64,000 nt of DNA from a beta proteobacterium MWH-UniP1 (GCA_036362785.1 CP143625.1:1923401-1987400), one strand, 5' to 3'; positions 1 to 10,323 are shown, counted from the first letter of the stretch. Numbers and translations are program-made. The notes: a model not told the origin generated them from the sequence alone.

Positions 1-333
1 GTCATTCACGTTCAGGGTGCAGGCGGCCTCACACGGCGCCGGGCAGATTCGGCCCGTGAACTCAGGAAAGTTATTGGTGGAGTGCAAAACATCCAGTGCA
101 CGTTTCCAATCCTGTTGGAAAACCAAATCATTAAAGTCAGGAATGATGTTGTTGACCGGGCAGCCGTTATTACAAAACGGCGTGCCGCAGTCCATACAAC
201 GGGCCGCCTGGGCCTTGGCCTGGTTGTCATCTAGCGCAATCACAAACTCTTTATAGTTTTTTAACCGTGCCTCGACAGGCAGATAGCCCTCTTCTTGGCG
301 CTGAAATTCCATAAACCCAGTAATCTTGCCCAT
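1..333 (-). CDS. gltD: Glutamate synthase small subunit (N-terminal part, runs off left edge)
   Basis: Small, FAD- and NADPH-binding subunit of glutamate synthase. It feeds electrons to GltB for reductive transfer of the glutamine amide to 2-oxoglutarate in the cytoplasm. Only the first 111 codons are in the window, starting [12 protein letters not shown]. The visible part carries the N-terminal cysteine clusters for [4Fe-4S] centres ([13 protein letters not shown] at about residues 47-59, then CPAPCEAAC near residue 100). The FAD and NADPH domains lie beyond the left edge. The start codon shares one base with the gltB stop (TAATG), so the two subunits are probably translationally coupled. 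The truncation is only the window boundary. Confidence 0.95.
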   Translation of the reverse strand, partial: MGKITGFMEFQRQEEGYLPVEARLKNYKEFVIALDDNQAKAQAARCMDCGTPFCNNGCPVNNIIPDFNDLVFQQDWKRALDVLHSTNNFPEFTGRICPAPCEAACTLNVND

Positions 334-3300
334 TACGCAGCTACCTTTTCTTTTTCAGATGTTTTCTTCTGAGCGAGCTCAGCAAGTGCGCGCCGATATT
401 CATTTGGAAAGACCTTGACGAACTTCTCACGAGCCGCTGACCAGTTGTCCAGCAGCTCACGGGCCCGACGGCTGCCCGTCCAACGATGATGGTCCTCGAT
501 CAATTTCTTCAATGTTGCGTCGTCTTCCATTGGCGTCTTTTCAAGGGTCACCATGGCCTTGTTACAGCGCTGGTCAAATAGCCCATCTTCGTTATAAACA
601 TAAGCAAAGCCGCCCGACATGCCCGCTGCAAAGTTGCGGCCAGTCTTGCCAAGCACCACTACCGTGCCACCCGTCATGTATTCACAGCCGTGGTCGCCCG
701 TACCTTCGACGACTGCTGTAGCACCAGACAAACGAACTGCAAAGCGCTCGCCGGCAACGCCGCTAAAGAATGCCTCGCCAGAGGTTGCGCCATAAAGCAC
801 GGTGTTACCGACGATGATGTTGTCGTGGGCCACGCCGCGAAAATCAATGCTTGGGCGAACCACAATACGCCCACCTGATAAGCCCTTGCCCGTGTAGTCG
901 TTGGCATCACCAATCAGATAGAGCGTGATGCCCTTGGCCAAGAAGGCACCGAAGGACTGACCACCAGTTCCCTCTAGCTGAATCCGGATGGTGTCATCCG
1001 GCAGACCCTCGGGGTGGTGCTTGGTGACTTCGCCCGAAAGCATCGCGCCCACTGTGCGGTTCACATTACGAGCCACTTCCATAAACTGGACGCGTTCGCC
1101 TTTTTCAATCGCTGCTTTGGACTTCTGAATTAAGACATTATCCAGGGCCTTATCCAACCCATGGTCCTGAGTCTCGGTATGGAAGCAAGCCTTGGCAATC
1201 GTTTCTCTGAGCTGATAAAAAATCTTAGAAAAATCCAAACCCTGGGCCTTCCAGTGGGCAATGCCCTTGCGGGTATCGAGCAGATCAGCACGGCCGATCA
1301 GTTCGTCAAACGTAGCGATGCCGAGCTGGGCCATGATCTGGCGGACCTCTTCTGCAATAAAGAAGAAGTAATTCACGACATGCTCAGGCTTGCCGGTAAA
1401 TTTCTTGCGCAGCACAGGGTCCTGGGTGGCCACACCCACCGGGCAGGTGTTGAGGTGGCATTTGCGCATCATGATGCAGCCCTCGACCACCAGTGGTGCA
1501 GTCGCAAAACCAAACTCGTCAGCACCCAAGAGCGCACCGATCACCACGTCACGGCCAGTCTTCATCTGTCCGTCGGCTTGCACACGAATACGGTTACGCA
1601 GACCATTCAACACCAGCGTCTGTTGGGTTTCGGCAAGGCCAATTTCCCATGGCGTGCCCGCATGTTTAATCGAAGACCAGGGCGATGCGCCAGTGCCGCC
1701 ATCATGGCCAGAAATCACGACGTGATCACTCTTGGCCTTGGCCACACCCGCGGCCACCGTGCCCACACCAACTTCTGAAACCAGTTTGACTGAGATCGAT
1801 GCATGGGGCGCCACGTTCTTTAAGTCGTGAATGAGCTGGGCCAAGTCTTCGATCGAATAAATATCATGGTGCGGTGGTGGTGAAATCAGTCCCACACCAG
1901 GAACCGAATAACGCAGTTTGCCGATGTAATCAGAGACCTTGCCACCAGGAAGTTGGCCGCCCTCGCCGGGTTTGGCGCCCTGGGCCATCTTGATCTGGAT
2001 TTGATCAGCAGAGACCAGATATTCAGCGGTGACACCAAAACGGCCCGAAGCCACCTGCTTGATCTTGGAACGCAGCGAGTCACCCTCACTGAGTTCGTAG
2101 TCGGCCTCGACCACATCTTTGCCGATGATGTCCGAAACCTTGGTGCCCCGCGTAATCGAGATGCCTTTGAGCTCTTGGCGATAACGGTTGGCATCTTCGC
2201 CCCCCTCGCCGGTATTGCTCTTACCACCGATGCGGTTCATGGCAATGGCCAGCGTGGTGTGGGCCTCGGTTGAGATCGATCCGAGCGACATGGCGCCGGT
2301 CGCAAACCGTTTCACAATTTCTTTCGCTGGCTCCACTTCATCTAAGGGGATTGCCTTTGCCGGGTCGACCTTGAATTCAAACAAGCCGCGCAGCGTCATG
2401 TGACGTTTACTCTGATCATTAATGATCTGTGCGTACTCTTTGTAAGAATTCCAGTTGTTAGCGCGTGCCGAGTGCTGCAGCTTTGCAATCGCATCTGGCG
2501 TCCACATGTGGGCCTCGCCACGAGTACGCCAGGCGTATTCACCGCCCGTGTCCAGCATGCCCGCCAAAACCGGATCATTACTAAACGCTGCGGTATGGGT
2601 GCGGATGGCTTCTTCGGCAATTTCGAATACACCAATGCCCTCGACCTGACTGGATGTGCCCGTGAAATATTTGTCGATGGTGTCTTTGTTAATACCAATG
2701 GCCTCAAAAATTGCAGCGCCACAGTAAGACATATAGGTGCTGATGCCCATTTTGGACATGATTTTGGAAAGCCCCTTGCCGATAGCCTTCACATAGTTGT
2801 AAATCGCTTTTTCAGCAGACAGATCGCCGGGCAGATCGTTGTGGATTGCTGCCAGAGTCTCCATGGCCAAATACGGATGTACCGCTTCCGCACCATAGCC
2901 TGCTAGCACTGCGAAGTGATGGACTTCTCGCGCTGAACCGGTTTCCACCACCAGGCCCGCAAGGGTGCGCTTGCCTTCGCGAACCAAGTGCTGATGAATG
3001 GCAGAGAGTGCCAACAGCGCAGGAATCGCAACATGCTTGGCGCTGATATTGCGGTCACTCACAATCAAAATGTTCTTGCCGGAATTGATGGCATCGGTGG
3101 CCTCGGCGCATAGTGACGCCAGCTTGGCCTCAACCCCTTCGCGGCCCCAGTCCAGCGGGTAGGTGATATCCAAGACATAGCTCTTGAACTTGCCCTGGGT
3201 GTGACGCTCGATTTCACGAATCCGCTGCATATCGGCGAAATCCAGAATCGGCTGACTGACTTCTAAACGCAGGGGCGGGTTGACCTGGTTGATGTCCAAC

Positions 3301-4958
3301 AGGTTTGGCCGGGGTCCAATAAAGGACACCAACGACATCACGATGGCTTCGCGGATCGGATCAATCGGCGGATTGGTGACCTGGGCAAACAGCTGCTTGA
3401 AATAGTTGTATAGGGGCTTACTGCGATCAGACAATACGGCCAGCGGGGAATCATTTCCCATGGAACCAATCGCCTCTTCACCATTGGCGGCCATGGGTGC
3501 CATTAGAAACTTAATATCTTCTTGGGTGAATCCAAAGGCCTGTTGGCGATCAAGCAACTCCACTCTTGATACTGGCGGCACATTAGCGGGAGGTGAGTTT
3601 GCCCCCAAAGACTCCAGCCGAATACGCAGATTTTCAATCCACTGCTTGTAAGGTTTGGCCTTGGTCAGAGATGTCTTTAACTCTTCGTCGTCGATCATCC
3701 GGCCCTGCTCTAAATCGATCAGAAACATTTTGCCGGGCTGCAGACGCCATTTGCGAACGATCTTGCTCTCAGGAATTGGGAGCACACCGGATTCCGAGGC
3801 CATGATCACGAGATCATCATCCGTGACGCAATAGCGCGAAGGACGCAATCCATTGCGATCTAAAGTCGCGCCGATCTGGCGGCCATCGGTAAACACGATG
3901 GATGCGGGACCGTCCCAGGGCTCGAGCATGGCGGCGTGATATTCATAGAAGGCCTTGCGGCTCTCGTCCATGGTGGTGTGCTGCTCCCAGGGTTCCGGGA
4001 TCATCATCATGGCAGCCTGCGCCAACGGATAGCCTGCAGCCACGAGCAATTCAATACAGTTATCGAAAGTTGCGGTGTCCGATTGATTTGCAAAACTAAT
4101 GGGATAGAGTTTGTGCAAATCGTTGCCGAGTACTGGCGATGACATCACCCCCTCGCGCGCCACCATCCAGTTGTAGTTGCCCTTCACGGTGTTGATTTCG
4201 CCGTTGTGGGCGACCATACGATAGGGGTGAGCCAGTGACCAACGTGGGAAAGTATTGGTTGAGAAACGCTGGTGAACCAAGGCCAGTGCCGACACGCAGC
4301 GCGGATCCTTCAAATCTAAGTAGTATTCGCCGACTTGATCTGCAAGGAGCAGCCCTTTGTAGACGATAGTGCGGCTTGACATGCTCGGCACGTAATACTC
4401 TTTGCTGTGCTTGAGTTTCAGTTTCTGAATTGCACTCGATGCCGTCTTGCGGATCACGTAGAGCTTGCGCTCCAACGCGTCTTGCACAATCACATCCGTG
4501 CCGCGGCCAATAAAAATCTGGCGCATCACGGGCTCTTCTTTGCGCACCCGGGGGGACATCGGCATCTCTCGGTTGGTGGGCACGTCGCGCCAGCCAATCA
4601 CCACCTGGTTTTCTGCCCGCACGGCTCGCTCCAACTCCTGCTCACAGGCAAGACGCGAGGCCTGCTCCTTGGGTAGAAACACATTGCCCACCCCGTATTC
4701 GCCAGGGGGCGGCAGGGTAATGCCCTGCTTGGCCATCTCTTCTCGGAAATAGGCATCGGGGATTTGGATCAAGATGCCTGCCCCGTCGCCCATCAGGGGG
4801 TCAGCGCCCACCGCACCCCGATGGTCCAGATTGCGCAGGATGTTTAAGCCCTGGGTAACGATGTCGTGGGACTTCTTGCCCTTGATGTGGGCAACGAACC
4901 CTACACCACAGGAATCGTGTTCGTTTTTCGGATCGTAAAGGCCTTGGGCTTGGGTCAT
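333..4958 (-). CDS. gltB: Glutamate synthase large subunit
   Basis: Large subunit of NADPH-dependent glutamate synthase, 1,541 residues. An N-terminal class II glutamine amidotransferase domain begins with the nucleophile Cys17 in HDSCGVGF after a short propeptide to be removed. It is followed by a central domain, the FMN-binding synthase barrel, and the C-terminal GXGXG beta-helix. The [3Fe-4S] cysteines appear as C-x5-C-x4-C in the stretch [13 protein letters not shown] use the ATG at 4956-4958 rather than the upstream TTG/ATG at 5001-5006, because a good promoter (about 4991-5019) covers those codons and they would lie upstream of the transcript start. No strong Shine-Dalgarno is visible. 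gltD follows with a one-base overlap. Confidence 0.95.
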   Translation of the reverse strand: MTQAQGLYDPKNEHDSCGVGFVAHIKGKKSHDIVTQGLNILRNLDHRGAVGADPLMGDGAGILIQIPDAYFREEMAKQGITLPPPGEYGVGNVFLPKEQASRLACEQELERAVRAENQVVIGWRDVPTNREMPMSPRVRKEEPVMRQIFIGRGTDVIVQDALERKLYVIRKTASSAIQKLKLKHSKEYYVPSMSSRTIVYKGLLLADQVGEYYLDLKDPRCVSALALVHQRFSTNTFPRWSLAHPYRMVAHNGEINTVKGNYNWMVAREGVMSSPVLGNDLHKLYPISFANQSDTATFDNCIELLVAAGYPLAQAAMMMIPEPWEQHTTMDESRKAFYEYHAAMLEPWDGPASIVFTDGRQIGATLDRNGLRPSRYCVTDDDLVIMASESGVLPIPESKIVRKWRLQPGKMFLIDLEQGRMIDDEELKTSLTKAKPYKQWIENLRIRLESLGANSPPANVPPVSRVELLDRQQAFGFTQEDIKFLMAPMAANGEEAIGSMGNDSPLAVLSDRSKPLYNYFKQLFAQVTNPPIDPIREAIVMSLVSFIGPRPNLLDINQVNPPLRLEVSQPILDFADMQRIREIERHTQGKFKSYVLDITYPLDWGREGVEAKLASLCAEATDAINSGKNILIVSDRNISAKHVAIPALLALSAIHQHLVREGKRTLAGLVVETGSAREVHHFAVLAGYGAEAVHPYLAMETLAAIHNDLPGDLSAEKAIYNYVKAIGKGLSKIMSKMGISTYMSYCGAAIFEAIGINKDTIDKYFTGTSSQVEGIGVFEIAEEAIRTHTAAFSNDPVLAGMLDTGGEYAWRTRGEAHMWTPDAIAKLQHSARANNWNSYKEYAQIINDQSKRHMTLRGLFEFKVDPAKAIPLDEVEPAKEIVKRFATGAMSLGSISTEAHTTLAIAMNRIGGKSNTGEGGEDANRYRQELKGISITRGTKVSDIIGKDVVEADYELSEGDSLRSKIKQVASGRFGVTAEYLVSADQIQIKMAQGAKPGEGGQLPGGKVSDYIGKLRYSVPGVGLISPPPHHDIYSIEDLAQLIHDLKNVAPHASISVKLVSEVGVGTVAAGVAKAKSDHVVISGHDGGTGASPWSSIKHAGTPWEIGLAETQQTLVLNGLRNRIRVQADGQMKTGRDVVIGALLGADEFGFATAPLVVEGCIMMRKCHLNTCPVGVATQDPVLRKKFTGKPEHVVNYFFFIAEEVRQIMAQLGIATFDELIGRADLLDTRKGIAHWKAQGLDFSKIFYQLRETIAKACFHTETQDHGLDKALDNVLIQKSKAAIEKGERVQFMEVARNVNRTVGAMLSGEVTKHHPEGLPDDTIRIQLEGTGGQSFGAFLAKGITLYLIGDANDYTGKGLSGGRIVVRPSIDFRGVAHDNIIVGNTVLYGATSGEAFFSGVAGERFAVRLSGATAVVEGTGDHGCEYMTGGTVVVLGKTGRNFAAGMSGGFAYVYNEDGLFDQRCNKAMVTLEKTPMEDDATLKKLIEDHHRWTGSRRARELLDNWSAAREKFVKVFPNEYRRALAELAQKKTSEKEKVAA

Positions 4959-4990
4959 GGTGCGTGGCAATAAACAAAAATGGGCCTGCC

Positions 4991-5019
4991 AATATAGCCC
5001 CATCAATGCCGCACATCAA
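4991..5019 (-). promoter_or_regulatory. Sigma-70 promoter of gltBD
   Basis: On the minus strand, TTGATG (5014-5019) is separated by 17 bases from TATATT (4991-4996), giving a predicted transcript start near 4984 and a leader of about 26 bases to the gltB ATG. Position and quality support the downstream gltB start. Inferred from hexamer match only. Confidence 0.6.
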
Positions 5020-5061
5020 TCTAAAAAGAGTCTGAAACCCTTATAAAATATGATTATTAAA

Positions 5062-5073
5062 TGGGGTCAGACA
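5062..5073. repeat. Possible REP-like half element beside the RAYT gene
   Basis: The plus-strand string TGGGGTCAGACA (minus TGTCTGACCCCA) lies just beyond the 3' end of the RAYT gene. It shares the TGTCTGAC core with the perfect hairpin at 48048-48079. RAYT proteins act on palindromic REP sequences, so this may be a decayed REP end. No matching inverted arm is visible locally. Confidence 0.3.
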
Positions 5074-5135
5074 AATATTTATTGCGCCCTAAATTGGTGA
5101 AAACTAATAATAGTGACGTATCAAAATGGTGCGTC

Positions 5136-5837
5136 TTATGTATCGACCAGGCTCGATTTTGACGGTCTGCCACGCGGGCGGCGCACCCAACGCTGCCGTT
5201 CTTCGGGCGACAAACCCGCCATGGTCTGCTCTGTGACCCAAGGCCGGCCGCTGGACAGACCCTTGCGGATCGTCTCCCAGGTGGCCTCTGTAATCGACTG
5301 CTCAATCACCCCGGGATAGCGGGCCTCCCGCTCAAAGGGGGTGTTACCGAGTGCCCAATAACTGGGCAAGGCCGCCAATCGGGGTTCCGGGGTAAGGCCA
5401 AGGTGAGTCTGAAGACTTGACCATTTCCAGTCGACCGGTCTGTGGACCAGACCATCACGGACAGCAAGCCACTCAATCGCACGTTGGGCCAGCAGGCCGA
5501 AGGCCGGCTCGTCGATCCAGTAGGCGCGGTAGCGGCCCTCCCAGAGCGTGCCGTGTCGAGACCAGCGGGAATTGAATCGGCGGACATAGCTGCGGCCAAC
5601 TTGTTGAACGACATCGGCCATGGCATCAGCCCGATGCGGCGTAACCAGCCAGTGGGATTCACTGGTGAGCAGACAGTAGGCATGCACGCGCAAACCGAAC
5701 CCAATGCCGGCCTGCAAGAAAGACTCTAAGTAGGCCTTGCGGTCCTGATCGTCGCGGAAGATCTCCGCATTATCGTGACCACGCTGTACAAGGTGATAGG
5801 TCCGCCCGGGTCGTGCGTCACGCGCCTGTCTTGCCAT
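5136..5837 (-). CDS. REP-associated tyrosine transposase-like protein (RAYT, Y1/HUH superfamily)
   Basis: 233-residue protein with the Y1 transposase layout: an N-terminal strand (RTYHLVQRGHDNAEIF), then the region that normally holds the metal-binding His-hydrophobic-His motif, then the Tyr region GRSYVRRFN (Tyr84 as candidate nucleophile) and the typical LWEGRYRAYWID segment. These enzymes nick single-stranded REP palindromes. Here the expected NHVH-type motif reads S-E-S-H (residues 59-62), so the first histidine is glutamate, and activity is uncertain. It lies 33 bp after aroB on the same strand, with GAGGG upstream of the ATG, so it may be co-transcribed with aroKB. No flanking terminal repeats or target duplication are visible. 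Confidence 0.85.
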   Translation of the reverse strand: MARQARDARPGRTYHLVQRGHDNAEIFRDDQDRKAYLESFLQAGIGFGLRVHAYCLLTSESHWLVTPHRADAMADVVQQVGRSYVRRFNSRWSRHGTLWEGRYRAYWIDEPAFGLLAQRAIEWLAVRDGLVHRPVDWKWSSLQTHLGLTPEPRLAALPSYWALGNTPFEREARYPGVIEQSITEATWETIRKGLSSGRPWVTEQTMAGLSPEERQRWVRRPRGRPSKSSLVDT

Positions 5838-5870
5838 CGAACCCTCGTGGGTACTCTTAGGATATGACTA

Positions 5871-6971
5871 TCATGCGCCCGAGTCGGCTGGGGATGCAAT
5901 CGCTTTTTGAATGACTTTGATGATTTCGTCGTCATCGACGGCCTGCATGTCCGCGTTTCCCATGCTGCGCAGCACCACATAACGGACCTTGCCTGCCTTT
6001 GATTTTTTGTCATGAGAGATCCAAGACAGATATTCAGAGGCCGGCCAGTCAGGCGGCACGGTTGGCAAATTTGCACGCGCAATCAATCGCGTGATGCGGT
6101 CCTGCATCTCTACTGTGATGCCCCCGAGACGACGAGACAGATCAGCCGCCAAGACCATGCCGCAACCAACCGCCTCGCCATGCAGCCACTTGCCATAGCC
6201 GAGTCCCGCCTCGATCGCATGGCCAAAGGTGTGGCCGAAGTTCAGAATTGCACGGCGAGCTGATTCACGCTCGTCTGAGGCCACCACCTGCGCCTTGAGT
6301 TCACAAGAGCGATAAATCGCGTAAGACAAGACCTCGGGATCGCGGGCCATGAGCCGGTCCATGTTGGCTTCCAACCACTCAAAAAAAGCCATATCAAGAA
6401 TGCAGCCGTATTTGATAATTTCTGCAATGCCCGCACTCAATTCGCGATCCGGCAGGGTATTGAGCATGTCAATATCGATCAGCACAGCAACAGGCTGATA
6501 AAAGGCACCGATCATGTTTTTACCAAGGGGATGGTTAATCGCGGTTTTGCCCCCCACCGAGGAATCCACCTGAGACAGCAAGGTGGTGGGAATCTGCATA
6601 AACCGAATGCCACGCTGATAACAAGCTGCCGCGAAACCCGACATATCCCCAATCACACCACCGCCCAGGGCGACAAGCGTCTCACCGCGCTCAATACGCG
6701 CCTGCATCAAGACATCAAAAATCTTGTTCAGATTCTGCCAATCTTTAAACGCTTCCCCATCGGGCAGGGTCACCCGCACCACATGATGGCCGGCGGCTTC
6801 GATATTGCCGGCGACCATATCCGCATAAAGGGGGCCCACGGTTTCATTGGTCACCAACGCCACCCGCCCGGGCGCAAGCGCCTGCTTCCACAAGACGCTG
6901 TCTTTCGCAATGCCTGAGCCGATCCAGATTGGATAACTCCGATCGCCAAGACTCACCTGCAAGGTCTTCAT
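5871..6971 (-). CDS. aroB: 3-dehydroquinate synthase
   Basis: Second step of the shikimate pathway: NAD- and metal-dependent conversion of DAHP to 3-dehydroquinate in the cytoplasm. The 366-residue length is normal. The glycine-rich NAD segment LVALGGGVIGDMSGFAA, the PTTLLSQVDSSVGGKTAIN stretch and the metal-binding histidines (GHTFGHAIE and the later LHGEAV) are all present. Its ATG overlaps the aroK stop by four bases (ATGA), so aroK and aroB form a coupled unit. The stop lies 33 bp before the RAYT gene. Confidence 0.96.
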   Translation of the reverse strand: MKTLQVSLGDRSYPIWIGSGIAKDSVLWKQALAPGRVALVTNETVGPLYADMVAGNIEAAGHHVVRVTLPDGEAFKDWQNLNKIFDVLMQARIERGETLVALGGGVIGDMSGFAAACYQRGIRFMQIPTTLLSQVDSSVGGKTAINHPLGKNMIGAFYQPVAVLIDIDMLNTLPDRELSAGIAEIIKYGCILDMAFFEWLEANMDRLMARDPEVLSYAIYRSCELKAQVVASDERESARRAILNFGHTFGHAIEAGLGYGKWLHGEAVGCGMVLAADLSRRLGGITVEMQDRITRLIARANLPTVPPDWPASEYLSWISHDKKSKAGKVRYVVLRSMGNADMQAVDDDEIIKVIQKAIASPADSGA

Positions 6972-7492
6972 ATCGACAACACTCCCGCCTGCTTTAAACC
7001 ATTTTCAATTGACCGCATCACCACCGAGACCGATGCACGCGTGGTGGGCACGACTAAATCTGCCACGGAACGATACAGCGGATCGCGTTTGGCATGCAGG
7101 GCAGCCAGCGTTGCCCTGGGGTCCTCAGATTTTAGGAGCAGGGGCCGGGAGGTGTCCGTTTTTAGCCGCTGCCAGAGCTGCTCGGGGTCTGCGTCTAGGT
7201 AGATCACAAATCCGGACGCTAGGGCCTGCCGGTTTTCGTCGAGCATGATGGCCCCACCCCCGGTGGTGATGACGTGACCAGAGAGCGACATGGCGTCGGC
7301 CAGGACCTTGGCCTCACGCCTGCGAAAGCCCTCTTCTCCCTCCAAATCAAAAATGGTGGGGATACTGGCCCCGCAGCGCCGCTCAATCTCGTGATCGGTG
7401 TCCAGAAAGGGGAGCCCATGGCGCTTGGCCAGGCGCTTGCCCACCGTGGTTTTTCCCGCCCCCATCAGGCCAACAAAAACGATATTCCGCAT
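6968..7492 (-). CDS. aroK: Shikimate kinase
   Basis: Phosphorylates shikimate at the 3-hydroxyl with ATP; cytoplasmic, 174 residues. The Walker A loop GLMGAGKTT is near the N-terminus. DTDHEIERRCG and the TGGGAI segment (substrate binding) follow, then the lid-region arginines around TSRPLL. The reading frame is open upstream, but the family starts at MRNIVFVG, so I use the ATG at 7490-7492. The gene is divergent from mrcA with only 34 bp between start codons; in many relatives the pilMNOPQ genes stand at this point. Confidence 0.95.
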   Translation of the reverse strand: MRNIVFVGLMGAGKTTVGKRLAKRHGLPFLDTDHEIERRCGASIPTIFDLEGEEGFRRREAKVLADAMSLSGHVITTGGGAIMLDENRQALASGFVIYLDADPEQLWQRLKTDTSRPLLLKSEDPRATLAALHAKRDPLYRSVADLVVPTTRASVSVVMRSIENGLKQAGVLSI

Positions 7493-7526
7493 GGTTTGGA
7501 GTCTATCAGGCGATAAACTCTTGCCC

Positions 7527-9761
7527 ATGAAAACGTTTTTGCGCTGGATGGCCTTTGGCCTGTCAAGCCTAGTGGCCGTGATCGCCATCGGTCTGCTGAT
7601 CATCGCCTTGGCAACCCCAAGGCTTCCACCCATCACAACGGTGGCCGACTATCAGCCCAAGATGCCCCTGCGCATCATGACCGCCGACGGCGTGCTCATC
7701 GGCGAGTTCGGAGAAGAGCGCCGCAGTCTTGTGCGGCTGCCTGATGTGCCCAAGCATTTGGTTCAGGCCATTCTTGCCGCAGAAGATGATGGCTTTTTTC
7801 AACACCGTGGCATTGACTTCTACGGAATCGCACGGGCCATGGTGGCCAATATCTTTTCTGGCAGCAAATCCCAAGGCGCAAGCACGATCACCATGCAAGT
7901 CGCCCGAAACTTTTATCTATCCAGCGAAAAGACCTTCACCAGAAAAATTTATGAGGTACTGCTGGCCTCTGAGATTGAACGCAAGCTAACGAAGAACCAG
8001 ATTCTTGAGCTCTATCTGAATCAGATCTATTTGGGCAAACGCGCCTATGGATTTGCTGCAGCATCCCAGACTTATTTCGGCAAAGACATTCGCCAGATCA
8101 GCCTTGCTGAAGCAGCAATGCTCGCGGGCTTACCCAAAGCGCCGTCTGCCTATAACCCTGCAGCCAACATACGTCGAGCCACCCAGCGGCAACACTATGT
8201 CTTGGGCCGCATGGAAAAACTTAATCTCATTAAAAAAAGTGAAGCTAACGCCGCACGTCAGGAAAAACTCAACATTATTGGCCGCAGTGATGACTACCCT
8301 GTGCGCGCACCCCACGTTGCTGAAATGGCACGGCAGTTGGTCTTTGAACAGTTCAAAGACGAGGCCTATACGCTTGGTCTCACGGTCTACACCACCATCA
8401 CTGCCGAAGAGCAGCGGGCCGCGTATAAGGCGGTTCGCAATGGCCTGCTCGATTTTGATCGCAGGCAAGGCTGGCGCGGGCCAGAGGCCTTTATTACCCT
8501 GCCAAGCGGTAAAGATGCGATGGAAGATGCGATCGAAGATGCCCTTGAGGAGCGGCCCGATAGCGATGATTTGCTGACTGCGGTTGTGATGGATGTGAGC
8601 GAAGAAAAAGTAGTGGTACGCCGCAGCCGAAACCAACGCGTCGACATTACAGGAGAGGGGCTGAAATTTGCGAGCCCTGGCTTGTCATCCACCGCCCCGG
8701 CCGCCAAACGGCTGCGCAAAGGTGCCATCGTTCGAATCGCCCGGATGGACAACGGAGAGTTTGAAATTACACAGATGCCCCAGGTCGAATCCGCCTTGGT
8801 ATCACTGCATTCTCAGACCGGCGCCATTCGATCTCTGATCGGTGGGTTTGACTTCAATCGCAATAAATTTAATCGTGTGACGCAGGCTTGGCGGCAACCT
8901 GGTTCGGCCTTTAAACCCTTTGTCTATTCCGCTGCGCTGACTCGCGGGTTTTCTCCTGCAACCATTGTCAACGACTCGCCCGTGAAATTTGATCCCGGCC
9001 AGACTGGGGGCCAAGCTTGGGACCCCAAAAACTACGACAACAAATACGAAGGGCCGATTAGCCTGCGTATGGGCCTGGCCAAGTCAAAAAACATGGTCTC
9101 GATCCGTATCTTGCACAGCATCGGCCCGCGATACGCCCAGGACTACGTCACGCGATTCGGATTTGAGCCCGAGAAAAATCCGCCCTATCTCACCATGGCG
9201 CTTGGTGCGGGCTCGGTAACTGTGATGCAGATGGCCCAGGGCTATGCGGTCTTTGCGAACGGTGGTTATCGCGTGAACCCGTATTTGATTGATCGTATTG
9301 TCGATCTGAAAGGCAGCGTCGTGGCCCGAGCCAAGCCGATTCGCGCCGGAATAGAGAGCCAACGGGTGATGGATCCGCGGCATGTCTTTATCGTGGATAG
9401 CCTGCTGCAAGAGGTTGTGAAATCAGGCACCGGCAGCCGGGCAGCCTCGCTCGGCCGGCCCGACCTTGGGGGCAAGACCGGCACCACCAACGACTCCCAC
9501 GACGCCTGGTTCGCGGGCTATGGCACAAATGTCGCAAGCGTGGCCTGGGTCGGTTATGACCAACCCCGCAAGTTGGGTGACCGGGGTGAAACGGGGGGTG
9601 GCCTAGCCCTGCCCATCTGGATGGATTACATGAAGGTGGCGCTGGCTAAAACACCGCCAGCCACCCGCGTGATGCCAGCGGGCGTGCTGAATATTGGCGG
9701 CGAGTACTACACCCAAGAGAGCCGGCCAGGCGTTGGGGTAGCAAGCGTTGGCCTGCGCTGA
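7527..9761 (+). CDS. mrcA: Class A penicillin-binding protein 1A (bifunctional transglycosylase/transpeptidase)
   Basis: Peptidoglycan synthase anchored in the inner membrane, 744 residues. One N-terminal membrane segment (about residues 7-30) is followed by a GT51 glycosyltransferase domain with EDDGFFQHRG and GASTITMQVARN. The transpeptidase domain has the serine motif SAFK (in GSAFKPF), an SKN motif (AKSKNMVS) and KTGTT. An OB-like insert separates the domains. I chose the ATG at 7527 because it gives the usual short cytoplasmic tail; upstream in-frame codons lie inside aroK on the other strand. Slightly shorter than typical PBP1A. The promoter must overlap aroK, since only 34 bp separate the two starts. 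Confidence 0.95.
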   Translation: MKTFLRWMAFGLSSLVAVIAIGLLIIALATPRLPPITTVADYQPKMPLRIMTADGVLIGEFGEERRSLVRLPDVPKHLVQAILAAEDDGFFQHRGIDFYGIARAMVANIFSGSKSQGASTITMQVARNFYLSSEKTFTRKIYEVLLASEIERKLTKNQILELYLNQIYLGKRAYGFAAASQTYFGKDIRQISLAEAAMLAGLPKAPSAYNPAANIRRATQRQHYVLGRMEKLNLIKKSEANAARQEKLNIIGRSDDYPVRAPHVAEMARQLVFEQFKDEAYTLGLTVYTTITAEEQRAAYKAVRNGLLDFDRRQGWRGPEAFITLPSGKDAMEDAIEDALEERPDSDDLLTAVVMDVSEEKVVVRRSRNQRVDITGEGLKFASPGLSSTAPAAKRLRKGAIVRIARMDNGEFEITQMPQVESALVSLHSQTGAIRSLIGGFDFNRNKFNRVTQAWRQPGSAFKPFVYSAALTRGFSPATIVNDSPVKFDPGQTGGQAWDPKNYDNKYEGPISLRMGLAKSKNMVSIRILHSIGPRYAQDYVTRFGFEPEKNPPYLTMALGAGSVTVMQMAQGYAVFANGGYRVNPYLIDRIVDLKGSVVARAKPIRAGIESQRVMDPRHVFIVDSLLQEVVKSGTGSRAASLGRPDLGGKTGTTNDSHDAWFAGYGTNVASVAWVGYDQPRKLGDRGETGGGLALPIWMDYMKVALAKTPPATRVMPAGVLNIGGEYYTQESRPGVGVASVGLR

Positions 9762-9770
9762 TTAAAAAGC

Positions 9771-10091
9771 CTAATCGATCGCACGGCCAAGAATGAGCTT
9801 GGCCTGTTCAGCCAATACCGCCCAAAAGTCTGTTCCGGTGCGAGTGTCCACCCATTGGCCCCCTTGGCACTGGAAATGAAACGCACCGTGGGGCGAGGCC
9901 AGCCAGATCTGTTGCATCGGCGTCTGGGGGTTAATGACGATCTTGCGGCCAGAATCAAACTCGATTTCTAAGACAGGCCCAACCCGACAAGCTTCGACAT
10001 CTAAATCCTGCTCGTCAGCCCAGAGGTCGACCTTTGACTCAACGCCCCGCCAGACTGTAGCGACCTGATCCAAAAACTCAGTTTCCGTCAT
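9771..10091 (-). CDS. cyaY: Frataxin-like iron-binding protein CyaY
   Basis: Small acidic iron-binding protein that modulates iron-sulfur cluster assembly on IscS; cytoplasmic, 106 residues. The acidic first helix (MTETEFLDQVATVW, then ESKVDLWADEQDLDVEA) and the conserved strand block (IVINPQTPMQQIWLASPHGAFHF) fit the frataxin fold. I use the ATG at 10089-10091 because the extra upstream residues do not fit the family. It is convergent with mrcA and divergent from lptM, with only 11 bases between the two start codons. Confidence 0.93.
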   Translation of the reverse strand: MTETEFLDQVATVWRGVESKVDLWADEQDLDVEACRVGPVLEIEFDSGRKIVINPQTPMQQIWLASPHGAFHFQCQGGQWVDTRTGTDFWAVLAEQAKLILGRAID

Positions 10092-10102
10092 ACTCTCATC
10101 CC

Positions 10103-10297
10103 ATGGCGACACGACCACATCACCCTATTTTTCAAAAGAAACGCCGCGCATATCAAACGCTTATCGCGGCCATGCTATCGAGCGCAATTTTAGTCGGCTG
10201 CGGGCAAAAGGGCCCATTAACCCTGCCCAAGCCCCAGTTTCCGGCGCCGCCTGAAGAGCCGGCCAGCGGCGGTGGCGGACCCGGCCAAACAAAATAA
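10103..10297 (+). CDS. lptM: LptM-type small outer-membrane lipoprotein
   Basis: 64-residue lipoprotein with a basic N-terminus (QKKRR), a hydrophobic stretch and a lipobox LVGC followed by the family hallmark CGQKGPLTLP. The rest is a short Pro/Gly-rich tail. LptM (YifL) aids oxidative maturation of the LptD translocon in the outer membrane. The position directly before lysA (26 bp) is the usual one in proteobacteria. The signal region is long (about 32 residues), so the start is a little uncertain, but there is no better in-frame codon. Confidence 0.88.
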   Translation: MATRPHHPIFQKKRRAYQTLIAAMLSSAILVGCGQKGPLTLPKPQFPAPPEEPASGGGGPGQTK

Positions 10298-10323
10298 GAA
10301 CTTACAGCCCAACGCAAGAAATA

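Noticed and set aside
5001..5006. Upstream gltB start (TTG/ATG)
   Set aside because: Lies within the promoter and upstream of the predicted transcript start; the propeptide would be abnormally long.
5136..5837. Complete insertion sequence
   Set aside because: No terminal repeats, no target duplication and no second gene; it fits a single-copy RAYT instead.
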